Origin: Isoetes engelmannii
Taxonomy: Eukaryota; Streptophyta; Lycopodiopsida; Isoetales; Isoetaceae
Assembly (NCBI GenBank): GCA_011763485.2
Contig: JAANSK020291156.1
Span: forward strand, 1 to 20,031
Direction: 5' to 3'
DNA length: 20,031 nucleotides
Of the stretch, positions 8,960 through 18,707 are shown in pieces (positions within the stretch are counted from its first letter, which is position 1; every line of letters starts with the position of its first letter). The notes below the pieces were generated by a model, which made no database searches, was not told the DNA's origin, and saw only the letters and a program-made list of their open reading frames with translations. Position numbers and translations under genes: made by a program.

Positions 8960-9310
8960 TTTTTTGCTCCGAAATCTTGGCCAATCACAAGAAAATAAAA
9001 AATCCTTGCAAGGGGCTCTGAGAGAGCTCTTTAATGGCACACATTTAATGAAAAACAGAGTTATAGAAAGGTAGTTATGAACAAAAATGTATGGCCTGGG
9101 AGTGAAGGTGCAGGCCGGAAATCTGCTGATTTGCAGTTGAAACCTTATTCAAACACATGTAAATGACATACCAACATAAAGATATCTGAGAGAGCTTTCC
9201 AAAGCAATAAATTTCAGCTGAAACGGAGTTCGGGATCTCCAGTTATGAGAAAAAACGCGTGATCGGCACCAGTAGCGCCTAGGGTTTTAGAGCAAGGTTT
9301 CAAAGCATCA
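8960..9310. repeat. ~185-bp tandem array, right part (end of unit 2, units 3 and 4)
   Basis: After the 3' LTR the array resumes: the short end of unit 2 (8960-8970), unit 3 (about 8971-9137, opening AAATCTTGGCCAATCAC) and unit 4 (about 9138-9310, opening AAACCTTATTCAAACAC). Both carry a GAGAGAGCT block and a TTATGA block, and unit 3 ends in a GGCCGGAAATCTGCTGATTT version of the unit end. If the LTR element and one 5-bp target copy are removed, unit 2 joins across the gap at about 185 bp, the same spacing as unit 1. Confidence 0.65.
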
Positions 9311-10130
9311 ATCCAAAAAAGGTGGCATATCTTCCTACAGTGTCCAAAAAACAACGTGTCACGTGAATATTAGTCTAGATTGTGGAGCAAATTTCTTTGG
9401 AAAAAATGATTCTTCTTTAAATATGCTTTGATGGTTGTGAAAAGCCACAAACTAAGATCGAAAACATCGCAGTAAAAATGTATACAAGATTCTATTTATA
9501 GGTCTTTAACAAATTACTTAGATGGAATATTGTCATTCTAATAAAAAGCATCTATCAATGGAGTAGTGCCCATATAGTATACGTTTTTAGAACAACCTAC
9601 AATCTCAACGAAAGTAGGAACATGTTAACGAAAATCTCAAGAAATCCTATATGTTCTATTGAGTATGCAACCCCGTAGTTTTTTAAGGCACCTTCCATGC
9701 ATATAATCAAAGATTCCTTCCTGGTTTCCAAATGACTATTCAAATAAAATTGTAATACAAAAGTGTAGAGTTGGGTACCTAAGAAATTGCCTTCATGCAG
9801 AAAAAATAAGCACCATCATAGTAGTTATTGAAGACAACAATCAAATAATGTTGGCTATAATGATTATAGTTGATATGAGCTAGAGTGATTAAGTTGTAGC
9901 AATGACGAGAGGTGAGAAATGAGAAGAGATATATAACAAAAGAAGCTTATGTTAGAAGGTACAACAAGTCTTGGAGACATGTAATAACTAGCTTAGGCCA
10001 AGTCAAATGGCACTCTCACTATCTTCCATTAACCCTCATATACAATTAGGATTCAATGAATTTGGAAAACCATGAATATGGTTTGAAACTAATAAAAATA
10101 ACAAAAGTACTAGGTTTTGAGGCAAAGAAG
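9311..10130. other. Anonymous AT-rich intergenic DNA
   Basis: I see no gene, RNA gene, terminal repeat or recognisable element here on either strand. Reading frames are short and interrupted. Confidence 0.6.
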
Positions 10131-10157
10131 AAAGGAAGGAAGGAAGGAAGGAAGGAA
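10131..10157. repeat. (GGAA)n microsatellite
   Basis: A run of about six GGAA/AAGG units, slightly imperfect at its right end. Confidence 0.95.
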
Positions 10158-10202
10158 AGAATAGAGCAGTAGATAGTAAAGAAAAGTGAACCGCATGAGG
10201 GT

Positions 10203-10541
10203 CACCAATAGTGGATCATGGTAAAGCGAATCAATTTTACCAATGGTGATTCAATATAATCTTTTTCTATTTTAATCTCAACCGTTGAACAAAGCGGGTA
10301 AAAAAAATGGGTTCAATCTTAATCATCCATTGTTTATCCATATTGGGGTATTTGAATGATCCGTGCTATTTTCAGATAGACCCATTTCATGTGGACATGA
10401 GATTTAGTGGACTATACGTACCCAATTTTTTTCAATAAAAAGTTTATGGAATACCTCATAACAAGATCCTTTAAGCCATGCATTTTAATTGGGAAAACCT
10501 TCAGTGTTTTCTTGTCCGGATTCTTAGGCCCACTATTGGTG
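10203..10541. mobile_element. Possible degenerate inverted-repeat element (MITE-like)
   Basis: CACCAATAGTGG at 10203-10214 is repeated as a perfect inverted complement at 10530-10541, giving a ~340-bp unit with 12-bp inverted ends. The interior is AT-rich and non-coding. I found no convincing target duplication, and the terminal bases outside the 12-bp match differ, so the call is weak. Confidence 0.3.
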
Positions 10542-11270
10542 CACTCCCCTTATAGAGCGCTGTAAATGACAAACGTCGAAGTGTTTGAGCCAACCTTAAA
10601 TCCAAGGTGTGTTTTTCGTTTTTGTTTTTTATTTTTATTTTTTCCCCATATGGCTTCAATATGTCAAGAAAGAAAAACGTTTAAGTCCAAAAAACATTGT
10701 GTATTTTTTTAGCAGGCTTGCCTAACCCGAGATGACCAGTTTTGAGCAATTCTAAAGTGTCCACGTGATAAGCCACGTCATGCCACCTCATCTAAAACTA
10801 ATACCATCCGTTAGATTTGTGATTTTCTAATTGTGCGGCCTACGAAATTAGAAAATCTCCAAAAAATAGAAGAGTCCCTATTCGACCTTTGAGCACCTTC
10901 GACAAGTAGATTGCAAGGATTCAGGGGACAATTCATTTTACTATATGGAGCTGATTTGCAGGAGTATGTGGAGCATGAATTTATTGTCATCATGTGGATA
11001 CTCTTGCTTCTTGTTATTTTTTATTTTATTTATTTTTTGGCGCAAACACAACTACGTTTGACATTTAAGGCGCTGGTCCCCTTATTTCAACAAAACAAAA
11101 CAAACCCCTTATTTGCAACAAAACAAACGTGCTTAATTGAAAGTCTGACTGTGAGTCAATAGCAATTTTTTTTCGTAACAATAAGTTGCCTTCCATGTTT
11201 TGACGAGGCAAAGAACAGAGCAATGCAAGTAATTAAGTAAGCAAAAGAGGCATTCAATTGCAGTTGAATT
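10542..11270 (+). other. Upstream region of the MSL10-like gene; no promoter element assigned
   Basis: This ~730-bp stretch precedes the channel gene's ATG and must hold its promoter and 5'UTR unless these lie further upstream. It is AT-rich with T-runs. I see no convincing TATAAA box at a suitable distance, no long upstream reading frame that looks real, and no repeat end. Confidence 0.4.
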
Positions 11271-13821
11271 ATGGAAGTCACGATAGACGTGAATGAGGAT
11301 CCAAGACATCATAGAAAAACAGAAGCCAAGGAAGGGAGAAATTTGAGCTGCAACATCTCAGAAAATCATTCCAAGTCTTTGAATCATGCAGGGAGCCCGT
11401 CTTTGAATCATGCAGGGAGCCCATCAGCCGAATTGAAAGCCAGAAAGAGCTTAGATCCAAAAGGGCAGATTGGGCAATTTTCTGTAGCGCAGGAGAATGA
11501 GAATGCTTCTTCATCTTCAAAAGAAAATGCAGCTTCTGAGTTCATCAATTTTGCCTCTCAGCCAGTTTCAAACGCAGAAACAAAAACGAACATGAGCCCT
11601 CCAACACCTGCAGAAAAGAAGCCCCCTATTTATACCCGCTCAAGGACCAATTCCAAATCCCGCCTTCTAGATCCAGTACCATCTCCTCATTCCAACAAAT
11701 CGAATAGCTCTGCCGCAAAGGAAAAAGAGAAGGAAGACCCTTTTAAGCATGCTGATCTCCCTGAGAAATACCGCAGAAGAAGATTTACATTTGGTTTAAG
11801 ATGTGGGTTCTGGAGATGGTTCCAATGGATTGCATTTTTTGTTTCAGTTGCAGCTCTAATCTGCAGCCACACTCTAACTAGGTTAAGAAACCAGTATATT
11901 TGGGGTTTAGAGCTCTGGAAGTGGGCGCTGACTATGCTGGTGATTTTTTCTGGGCGCCTAGTATCTGGCTGGTTGATTCATATTGCAGTGTTCTTCATAG
12001 AGAAGAATTTTATGCTCAGAAAGCGTGTTGTTTACTTTGTATATGGGCTCAGACGTGGAGTGCAGACATGTCTATGGATTTCCTTCATACTTTTAGCATG
12101 GACCTTGCTTCTCAAGCCAAAGGCTGATCTCAGTAGAAGAGACCACAAGGCTCTGATGTATGTAACTAAACTCATTATATCTTTTCTCATTGCTGCAGTT
12201 CTTTGGTTGATTAAGTTGCTTGCTCTCAAGATCCTGGCATCAAATTACCATGTCAGTACTTATTTTGAAAGAATTCAAGAAGCCCTCTTTCATCAGCACA
12301 TTTTAGAGGCCCTTTCTGGTCTTCCTATAAGTGATGACATGGATGCTAAAGATGCCATCACTATAGGACGCCTTCAGAAACTTAACAGAAAGAATGTATC
12401 TGCATGGAACATGAAGAGATTAGTGATGAAAATCAGGCATCATGGTCTCTCTACCTTGTCTCAGAGAATTGATGATAGTGTCCATTTGGATCGAGAATAC
12501 GCCACAGAAACTGAATCGGAGGCAGTGGTGGCAGCAAAGCACATTCTAACAAATGTTGCAGGTTATGGAAGGTGATCTCCTTATCAATTTTTTCATAGTA
12601 TGATCCCCTTCAAAATAATTCATGCTTTAATTACAGGTATTTTATTACAATACAAGATATAAAGAGGTTTTTGGAAGAGGAAGATGCAAAAAAAGCTTTC
12701 TGTCTATTTGATGGTGCAGTAGAGCATAACTATATCACAAAAGACTCTTTGCTTAATTGGGTGGTAGGCTCATTTCCTTCCTCACTAGTGGCTTATGCAG
12801 TTTTTTTTGTGGAATGCTTTGGCTAAACATGTTTTTTTGGCAGATGGATGTGTACCAGGAAAGAAGAAAACTTGCCCTGTCCTTGGGTGATACTAAAACT
12901 GCTGTACATAAGCTTCATCTAGTAGTCAATGTTCTTCTTATTATTGTTATCATTATCATATCCCTTATGGTGCTAGGCATTGCCACCACAAAGGTTCTTA
13001 TACTTGTTTCTGGACAAGTAGTCCTTATTGCCTTTGTCTTTGGTAATGCATGCAAGAGAGTCTTTGAGGCCCTTATTTTCCTGTTTATAATGCATCCTTT
13101 TGATGTCGGAGACCGCTGCGTGATAGATGGTGTCCAGGTATGGTATTGACTTTCCAGTATATGGTTTGCTCTTTGCTGCATATTGTATCTGTACATTTCA
13201 ACATCAGCCCACTTTGGTTTAATAATTTGCTGAAGTTTCCATCTTCTGTTTTTGCAGATGGTAGTAGAAGAAATGAATATCTTGACAACAGTGTTTCTTA
13301 AAGCTGATAATGAAAAAGTTTATTACCCAAATTCAGTCCTTGCAACCAAGGCCATTAGTAATTTCTATCGCAGTCCAGATATGCACGATGCCATCAACTT
13401 TGCCATCCATATATCAACTTCAAGCGAACAAATTACAGAATTGAAGCAGAAGATACATGAGTATGACTTCTGCATGCAGATAGTCATTTGCTATGATAGT
13501 GTTATAGACTCTTCTATTTTACATATGAGGTTAATGATGCAAATTGATCTGATCAAGCTTTCATGCAGGTACATTGGAAAGAATGCACATCATTGGCGAG
13601 TCCAGCATTCCCTGAATGCGAAGGAAATAGAAGACATGAACAAAATGAAAATGACCTTATGGCTGCAACATGCCTCCAATCATCAGAATCCGCGCGACCG
13701 AGCAGCACGCATATCTGATCTCATTCTTGCACTGCGAGGTTATTGTCAAGAGCTTGGCATCAGTTACCATCTACCAACACAAGAAATTCAACTCCACAGC
13801 AAATCACACATGCAACTTTGA
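11271..13821 (+). CDS. MSL10: MscS-like mechanosensitive ion channel, MSL10 class, five exons
   Basis: Exons are 11271-12571, 12637-12763, 12844-13137, 13258-13460 and 13569-13821, all with GT-AG introns and matching phases, giving 2,178 nt and 725 residues (Arabidopsis MSL10 is 734). The product should be a plasma-membrane stretch-gated channel, somewhat anion-preferring in the known family. Residues 1-180 are a hydrophilic Ser/Lys-rich cytosolic tail. Membrane segments fall near 184-202, 217-238, 263-281, 299-320, 502-522 and 527-560. The last is the pore helix, with F540 and G543 at positions matching F553 and G556 of Arabidopsis MSL10, followed by HPFDVGDR and the MscS beta domain (VEEMNILTTVFLK, VYYPNSVLATK). 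A long loop separates helices 4 and 5. Nothing is truncated. MSL10 rather than a sister (MSL4-9) is inferred from overall likeness by eye. Confidence 0.93.
11376..11423 (+). repeat. 24-bp in-frame tandem duplication in MSL10 exon 1
   Basis: Two copies (11376-11399 and 11400-11423) differ only at the last base and encode SLNHAGSP twice (residues 36-43 and 44-51). They lie in the variable cytosolic N-terminus and double a Ser-Pro motif (S42, S50). Confidence 0.95.
13461..13568 (+). other. MSL10 intron 4: 108 bp, in frame and free of stops
   Basis: The donor is GA|GTATGAC and the acceptor CATGCAG|GTAC. Splicing joins IHE-Y-IGKNAHHW, which aligns with the IAEYLEQNPQHW segment of Arabidopsis MSL10, so the intron is well supported. 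Its length is divisible by three and it contains no stop in the gene's frame, so retention would insert 36 residues, mostly hydrophobic, into the cytosolic C-terminal domain. Confidence 0.85.
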
Positions 13822-13861
13822 CTCCAACCAGACGTTCCACTGCTTTGAAGTTTTGATATCA

Positions 13862-13867
13862 AATAAA
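13862..13867 (+). promoter_or_regulatory. Candidate polyadenylation signal of the MSL10-like gene
   Basis: AATAAA lies about 40 bp after the TGA stop. Plant signals are loose, so the cleavage site is not fixed. Confidence 0.5.
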
Positions 13868-14089
13868 TTGCACATATATAATATACAAGTTATTGGCCAT
13901 CCTTGCTAGCCCTGGACTTTCATCTGCAGCTGCTATGGTTCTTAAAACCTTTCACTAGTCATCTCGATTTAATGCAAGGACATGATTTGTTCAACTGTTC
14001 ATTACTGCAGATTAAGTACCTATAGTTGAAAAACAGACCTAGTCGAAAATACCGCTACGTTGGGATAATGTAAAGTTTCCTTCGTTCTT

Positions 14090-14114
14090 AAAAAAAAAAA
14101 AAAAAAAAAAAAAA
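14090..14114. repeat. A25 homopolymer
   Basis: An uninterrupted run of 25 A, about 270 bp after the MSL10 stop. It could be the tail of a small retroposed sequence on the plus strand, but no SINE A/B boxes or target duplication were recognised upstream. Confidence 0.95.
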
Positions 14115-14724
14115 GATGCACTACATGAACATGCCTGGAACGTACCTTATAATATGGTGCACTTCTCACAGAACACACATGCAGATCTTTCCGCACGGAA
14201 GAAGACCATTGTTTAAAGCCAAGTCCTGTACTCATCCTTCATTCCCATGACTAAATATCTGGAAACTCTTTTTGCACTCCTGCTCCAAGTCAATGGCTTC
14301 TTCAAAAGCAGTACATTGTGCCAGTCCACTCAAACTGTAAATAGAAACAGGGTCCAAAATTTAGAATTTGTCATACCTAATAAGAATGCCTCCCAATATT
14401 TAAGACTGGATTTATAGTGTGTTTTCCTGGAAATCCTAATAAAATCTTAAATCTTATGGAAATGGCTTGAAAAATCACCGGAATTTTTCTTTTGTTATCA
14501 AAATTTTTACCCAATTTCGAACCCTGGACAAAAACAAGCTTGGAAACGGCATCCTTTTTATTGTATTACCTCCAAACTATCGCAACCCTCAAAACGGATC
14601 TGCCCCTCCATCTCCACCAGCTAATTCGAATATTTTGTGGATATTTTGCAAACATGGGATACTGCCTCTTGGATACCCTTTTATTGTAAGTCTTCTAATA
14701 AGAAAATGTTAATATAGTGGGAGA
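14115..14724. other. Intergenic stretch between the A-run and LINE-B
   Basis: No gene or RNA is recognised. It may include the LINE-B 3'UTR on the minus strand, but no poly(T) run marks its end. Confidence 0.5.
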
Positions 14725-17371
14725 TCACGGGAGGTAGAGATAACCCCAAACCTCATCCTTGACATCCGGATGCAGCTTCGACACCAGGAACTGATCGTGT
14801 AGTCGAGATTTGATCTCCTAATAGAGGCCCGTCGAAGGGGTCATGGAACCTCTGAAGACCAAATGACATATACGTTTCCAAACCACCCAACAAACTAAAG
14901 CTTGGCAAATATTAAACGCCCACTTCTTGAAGCGAGGTCATTTGTCAGGAAGAATGCCCAAGAGAATTTGTTGACTCATAAGACGAGTGCGAAAGGAAGA
15001 ACGTATAGCTGACCAGATGAAGTGCAAGTCACTACAAAGAAAAAGACAATGCTCAATTGTTTCAGGTGCAGCTTTGTAGACTGGAAACAGAGGACTGATA
15101 GTCGGCTTGAAGGAGTGAACCCGAACGTTGGTCCTCAAAGCTCTATGCACAACTTGCCACAAAAGAACTGACTGCTTTGGTACAACATTCTTGTCCCACA
15201 CTCTAGACTACACCAATGCTTGCTTCGCCTCTTGGACTCTTAGTTGCCACTAAGAAGATGGAGGGAGGGGAGGCTCCATTTTGAGCTGCCTATAACAGGC
15301 CTGAACAAACTGCTTTCCCAAGGAAAATCCGCTGCAAGCCTCCACACGCTCTCATTCCCTAGTTAGGCTGCAAGGGAATATTGTCTGCTACAACTTCCCA
15401 AATGAAATAGTCTAGCCAAGTCAATCTGTAAGTATTTCTAAACTCGTGCCAGGAGGGGAGGCGTCCATTAGAGTACCAAGCCTCAAGATGCACTATACCC
15501 GCAGAGTGCCATCTGCGTTGAGTCCTTGGATGCATTGTAGAGGCTAAGGGAGTCGAGCTAGGGAGGTGGGGCAAAGGTACCCACAAAAAAGGAGAAGAGA
15601 CTTGAGACCAATTTGAAGGATGCAAAGAAACTAGTGGGCTGACATATTTCCAAGCTTTGATAACTCCGCAGAGGAAATGAGAAGCATGAGGGAATGGCTT
15701 CAAGGAGTAAAACAAAGCTCAAGGTAGATGCAGGACAATGGAAGACTTACCAAAAGCACATGAGAGTTGCAGGGCCTGAACAAGTAAACGCAAACCGCAA
15801 GACTGCATTTGACCAAAAATAATTTTCCATACGAACTTTGACATAAAACCTTGTTGTGGAGCGATAAGTTCATCATACCAAGGCCACCATCTCTTTTGGA
15901 GCACACACTTTTTCTATGCCACTTTGACTGTTGCTCCAGTTTCGTTTCCACCACAAACAAAATTACGAATAGTGGCCTGTATCTCTTTAAACTTTGAGAC
16001 TGGAGCGAACAAAGCAGAAGTAATGTAAACATGAGTGTTATTCAAGATAGACTTAGCCACCTGTATACGCCCAGCCATAAAGAGTGATGCACCTCTCCAC
16101 CGAAGCAGATATCGCTGAAGACCTAAGGTAACCTGATCCCAAGCTTGTGCAAAATCAGTCTCTATATCAAATGGGCTACCCAGAAGTCTGGTAACAGCCT
16201 TCGGCAAAACAAGTGACCAAGGATAAGTTTGAATGCACGCAGGAGGAGGGGTATCCAAAGCCCAAATGGCACTACACTTTCGCCAATTCAGCAAACATCA
16301 CGATGCCAAGGAAAAAATATCCCGGAGCTGCTTAGCCCTATCAAGATTTGCTTCAGATGCCTCCAGAAGTAAGAAAGCATCATCTGTAAACTGGTTACAC
16401 ACAATTTGAGAACCACCAGCCATCCCCAAGCCTTTTAACAGGGTGTCATCTACAGCACGTCGAAGGAGCTGTGAGAGGCCTTCTGCCACAATAGTGAACA
16501 GGAATGGGGCCAAAGGGCAGCCTTGCCTAGTTCCTCTCCCAACACAAAAAATGCTCGAAGGCTCACCCTGGTACAACATTGCAGCCCCAGATGACCTCAA
16601 CAACTTCCACATTACTTCGCAAAAAAGGTCCAAAGCACAACTTGTGCATGATCCACAAGAGGAAGGACCATGAAACACTGTCATATGCTTTGGCAAAGTC
16701 AAGTTTCAAGTACACCATATGTTGCTTGGTTCGTCTTGTCCAGTACGTACCGTCACATGCTATTGCTATATTATCAAGAATGTGTCAGCCCGGCAAGAAG
16801 CCAAATTGTTCCTGGCTTATTATTTCCCCCAGGATCACCTTTAATCGTTTCGCATATGCCTTCGCTATGATCTTATAGACAACTAGCAATAAGGTAATAG
16901 GTCTCCAGTCTGAAATCATTCTAGGCTCTTTGACCTTTGGAATTAAGGAAATAATGCCGGTATTGAGAATCTTATCTATCTGCTGTGACTAAAGCATATT
17001 CTGATATGCAACTCTGATGACCACTCCCAAGAAGCCCTGGAAAACTCAACAGGGATACCATCCATTCATGGACACGTGTCTGTAGCCATAAGGAACACTG
17101 CTTTTTCGAGATCGTGAATTGTGAGTGGAGCTTCAAGTAGCAGCTGTTGATTCCAAGAAATTATAGGAGACACTTTTGAAAGCACAATATCATGTGCCTC
17201 AACGTCAAAAGGAAGTGATTTCCTTGCAAAGAATGAACTAAAATGCGCTGAGAGGAACTGTTCTATCTGCTCTGGAGTGGAGATAATGTTGCCATCCTCA
17301 CATTGAGAAGTTAGAGCGGTACTCTGATGCTTCAGACGAGCTGCCCTGAAAAAGGCTTTTGAATATGTCAC
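14725..17371 (-). pseudogene. LINE-B ORF2 remnant: reverse transcriptase, zf-RVT and C-terminal region, multiply disrupted
   Basis: In minus-strand order: KAFFRAARLKHQ linker (from 17371); ILNTGIISLIPK and WRPITLLLVVYKIIAKAYAK (about 16975-16845); EQFGFLPG-stop-HILDN, where the family has Arg (TGA for CGA); LDFAKAYDSVSW, the first catalytic Asp motif (about 16702); then a frameshift to GTRQGCPLAPFLF (about 16540-16500) and FTDD (about 16390-16379), which replaces the usual FADD/YADD. A TGA at 16298 is followed in frame by LLNWRKC and the thumb-like RWRGASLFMAGRIQVAKSIL. After further shifts come SKRDGGLGMMNLSLHNK (about 15890) and the zf-RVT segment WDKNVVPKQSVLLWQVVHRA (from 15201). The last part, CWVVWKRICHLVF and KLHPDVKDEVWG, ends at a TGA at 14725-14727. 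Clearly inactive. Confidence 0.85.
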
Positions 17372-17380
17372 TGTGTACGA
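14725..17380 (-). mobile_element. LINE-B: 5'-truncated L1-like non-LTR retrotransposon
   Basis: On the minus strand this carries the linker, reverse transcriptase, thumb, zinc-binding and C-terminal regions of a LINE ORF2. It lacks the endonuclease and ORF1. Similarity starts abruptly at about 17371-17380, as expected for incomplete target-primed reverse transcription. No poly(T) run was found near the left end, so the tail is eroded or lies further left. I could not identify a target duplication. It is in the same orientation as LINE-A and LINE-C. Confidence 0.85.
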
Positions 17381-17711
17381 GTTTCAATTCGATACTTTCG
17401 TATCATACCCGATTTTATATATAAAAGGTTAAAACCCAAGCTCCGCTACATATAAAAGATTTTGAAGAGCAGCTTTTTAACATGAAATTTGCTTTCTCTG
17501 GCCGAAGAAGAAAGGATTCTTCATGTATATTGAGGCAACTGCATGCATTGGGTGCCCATATATCTACGTCAGGCAATGGTTTAACCGGGCAAATTTTAAC
17601 GGTTTAATCGGGCATGGGCATCAAGGACCTCCCCCACCCCCCCCCCCCAACATCCATGGCTACATGCCATTTTAGGGCGATGGGGGATCCCTTTTAATAT
17701 ATTCACCACCA
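17381..17711. other. Intergenic stretch with a C-rich run
   Basis: No gene is seen. It holds two similar TATATAAAAG-type strings near 17420 and 17450, a short direct repeat (TTTAACCGGGCA and TTTAATCGGGCA, about 17579-17614) and a C-rich run (17630-17648). Confidence 0.5.
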
Positions 17712-18065
17712 TAAGGCTGGATTTCCACTAGCGGCTATGGCATTTTAAATATTACAAGTGAACCAATCGTATATTTACACATCATAGTTGTTGCATATGC
17801 TATCTTTCCACTAAGCCCAATAGATGCTTAGCTGGCATTATTTTGATGTTGCCACTGATTTTTCATTCTACCGGGCAATATTGCCAGGTAGAAGCATTAT
17901 TCGAATGGCAATAGAACAAAAAGCTAAAAATAGCTATATATTCCTGTGCGTTGCCGAAGGCTTTTTAGTCAAAATGTTGGCAATTCCAGATTCTGTTGAT
18001 GCTACCGCCTGGAAACTAACAGACCACGTCATTTTTAACCTGCCGGTAGTGGAAATCCGGCCTAA
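17712..18065. mobile_element. Tourist-like MITE (PIF/Harbinger type) with TAA target duplication
   Basis: The element spans 17715-18062 (348 bp). Its ends are inverted repeats of 21 bp with two mismatches: the left begins GGCTGGATTTCCACTA and the right, reverse-complemented, begins GGCCGGATTTCCACTA. It is flanked by TAA on both sides (17712-17714 and 18063-18065), the 3-bp duplication typical of PIF/Harbinger elements. A near-perfect 24-bp palindrome around GGCAATATTGCC sits close to the centre (about 17869-17892). It has no transposase, so it would depend on one supplied in trans. The 96-codon frame inside is probably chance. Confidence 0.8.
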
Positions 18066-18416
18066 GATATGTGTTTTGGTAATGCGTTGTTTTATATTTC
18101 ACATGGTTTTATAAGGCTTAAACCTTGTGCAAGACATGCGCATCCATTAGAGCCCAGAAGAGAAAACAGGGAGAGAAACACTACTAGGCTAGATGTTACC
18201 TTACAACCCTTGGAAAATTAAGCAATCTAAACTTGCAATGTAGATTCTATTAAACTGCACATGCTATGGGTTTAATGACATGCATTTGTTGTCGCAGAAA
18301 TTCAAAAGTCTTTTCAGCTCATAACCATTCCTAGCCCTTGTAGGCCCTTAGTACTGGTATAAGGAACAAGTACTAATGAGAATGGGTAGGGTCAAACACG
18401 AAGTGGGCATAAACGA
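18066..18416. other. Anonymous stretch with a small hairpin
   Basis: No gene. TTAGTACT (18348-18355) and AGTACTAA (18369-18376) form an 8-bp stem with a 13-nt loop; flanking CCATTC and GAATGGG strings extend the symmetry loosely. Confidence 0.5.
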
Positions 18417-18632
18417 GAGGTTGTCTTTGAGGTAAGATGACATATGACATTATGATGCTAAGGATTGAAAGCTCCTTAGTTACACAAAGAGGTCACTTAA
18501 GAAAAGTGCATGTGTATATTCCGCGAGGTTGTCTTTGAGGTAAGATGACATATGACATTATGATGCTAAGGATTGAAAGCTCCTTAATTACACAAAGAGG
18601 TCACTTAATAAAAGTGCATGTGTACATTCCGC
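18417..18632. repeat. 108-bp tandem duplication
   Basis: Copy 1 (18417-18524) and copy 2 (18525-18632) start GAGGTTGTCTTTGAGG and end ATTCCGC. I count three differences, so the duplication is recent compared with the other repeats here. No coding signal. Confidence 0.95.
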
Positions 18633-18648
18633 AATTCGCTGTTCCTTT

Positions 18649-18707
<59 letters not shown>
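18649..18707. repeat. (GATA)n microsatellite
   Basis: About 59 bp of perfect TAGA/GATA units (nearly 15), close after the 108-bp duplication. Its length and purity suggest a polymorphic locus. Confidence 0.97.

Noticed and set aside
10911-11162. Hydrophobic 83-codon frame just upstream of the channel gene
   Set aside because: Its Leu/Phe-rich translation comes from a T-rich tract. There is no homology or good start context, and the region is better explained as 5' flank.
12757-13149. A separate small membrane protein starting in intron 2
   Set aside because: It is exon 3 of the channel gene read with 80 bp of intron attached; the splice sites and match to MSL proteins decide it.
14090-14114. 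A25 run as the tail of LINE-B
   Set aside because: LINE-B is on the minus strand and would leave a poly(T) run on the plus strand; this run is A on the plus strand.
13900-14114. SINE ending in the A25 run
   Set aside because: No tRNA-like A and B boxes and no flanking target duplication could be seen.
14467-14712. Plus-strand 81-codon frame left of LINE-B
   Set aside because: No recognised motif, overlapping alternative frames, and no gene context.
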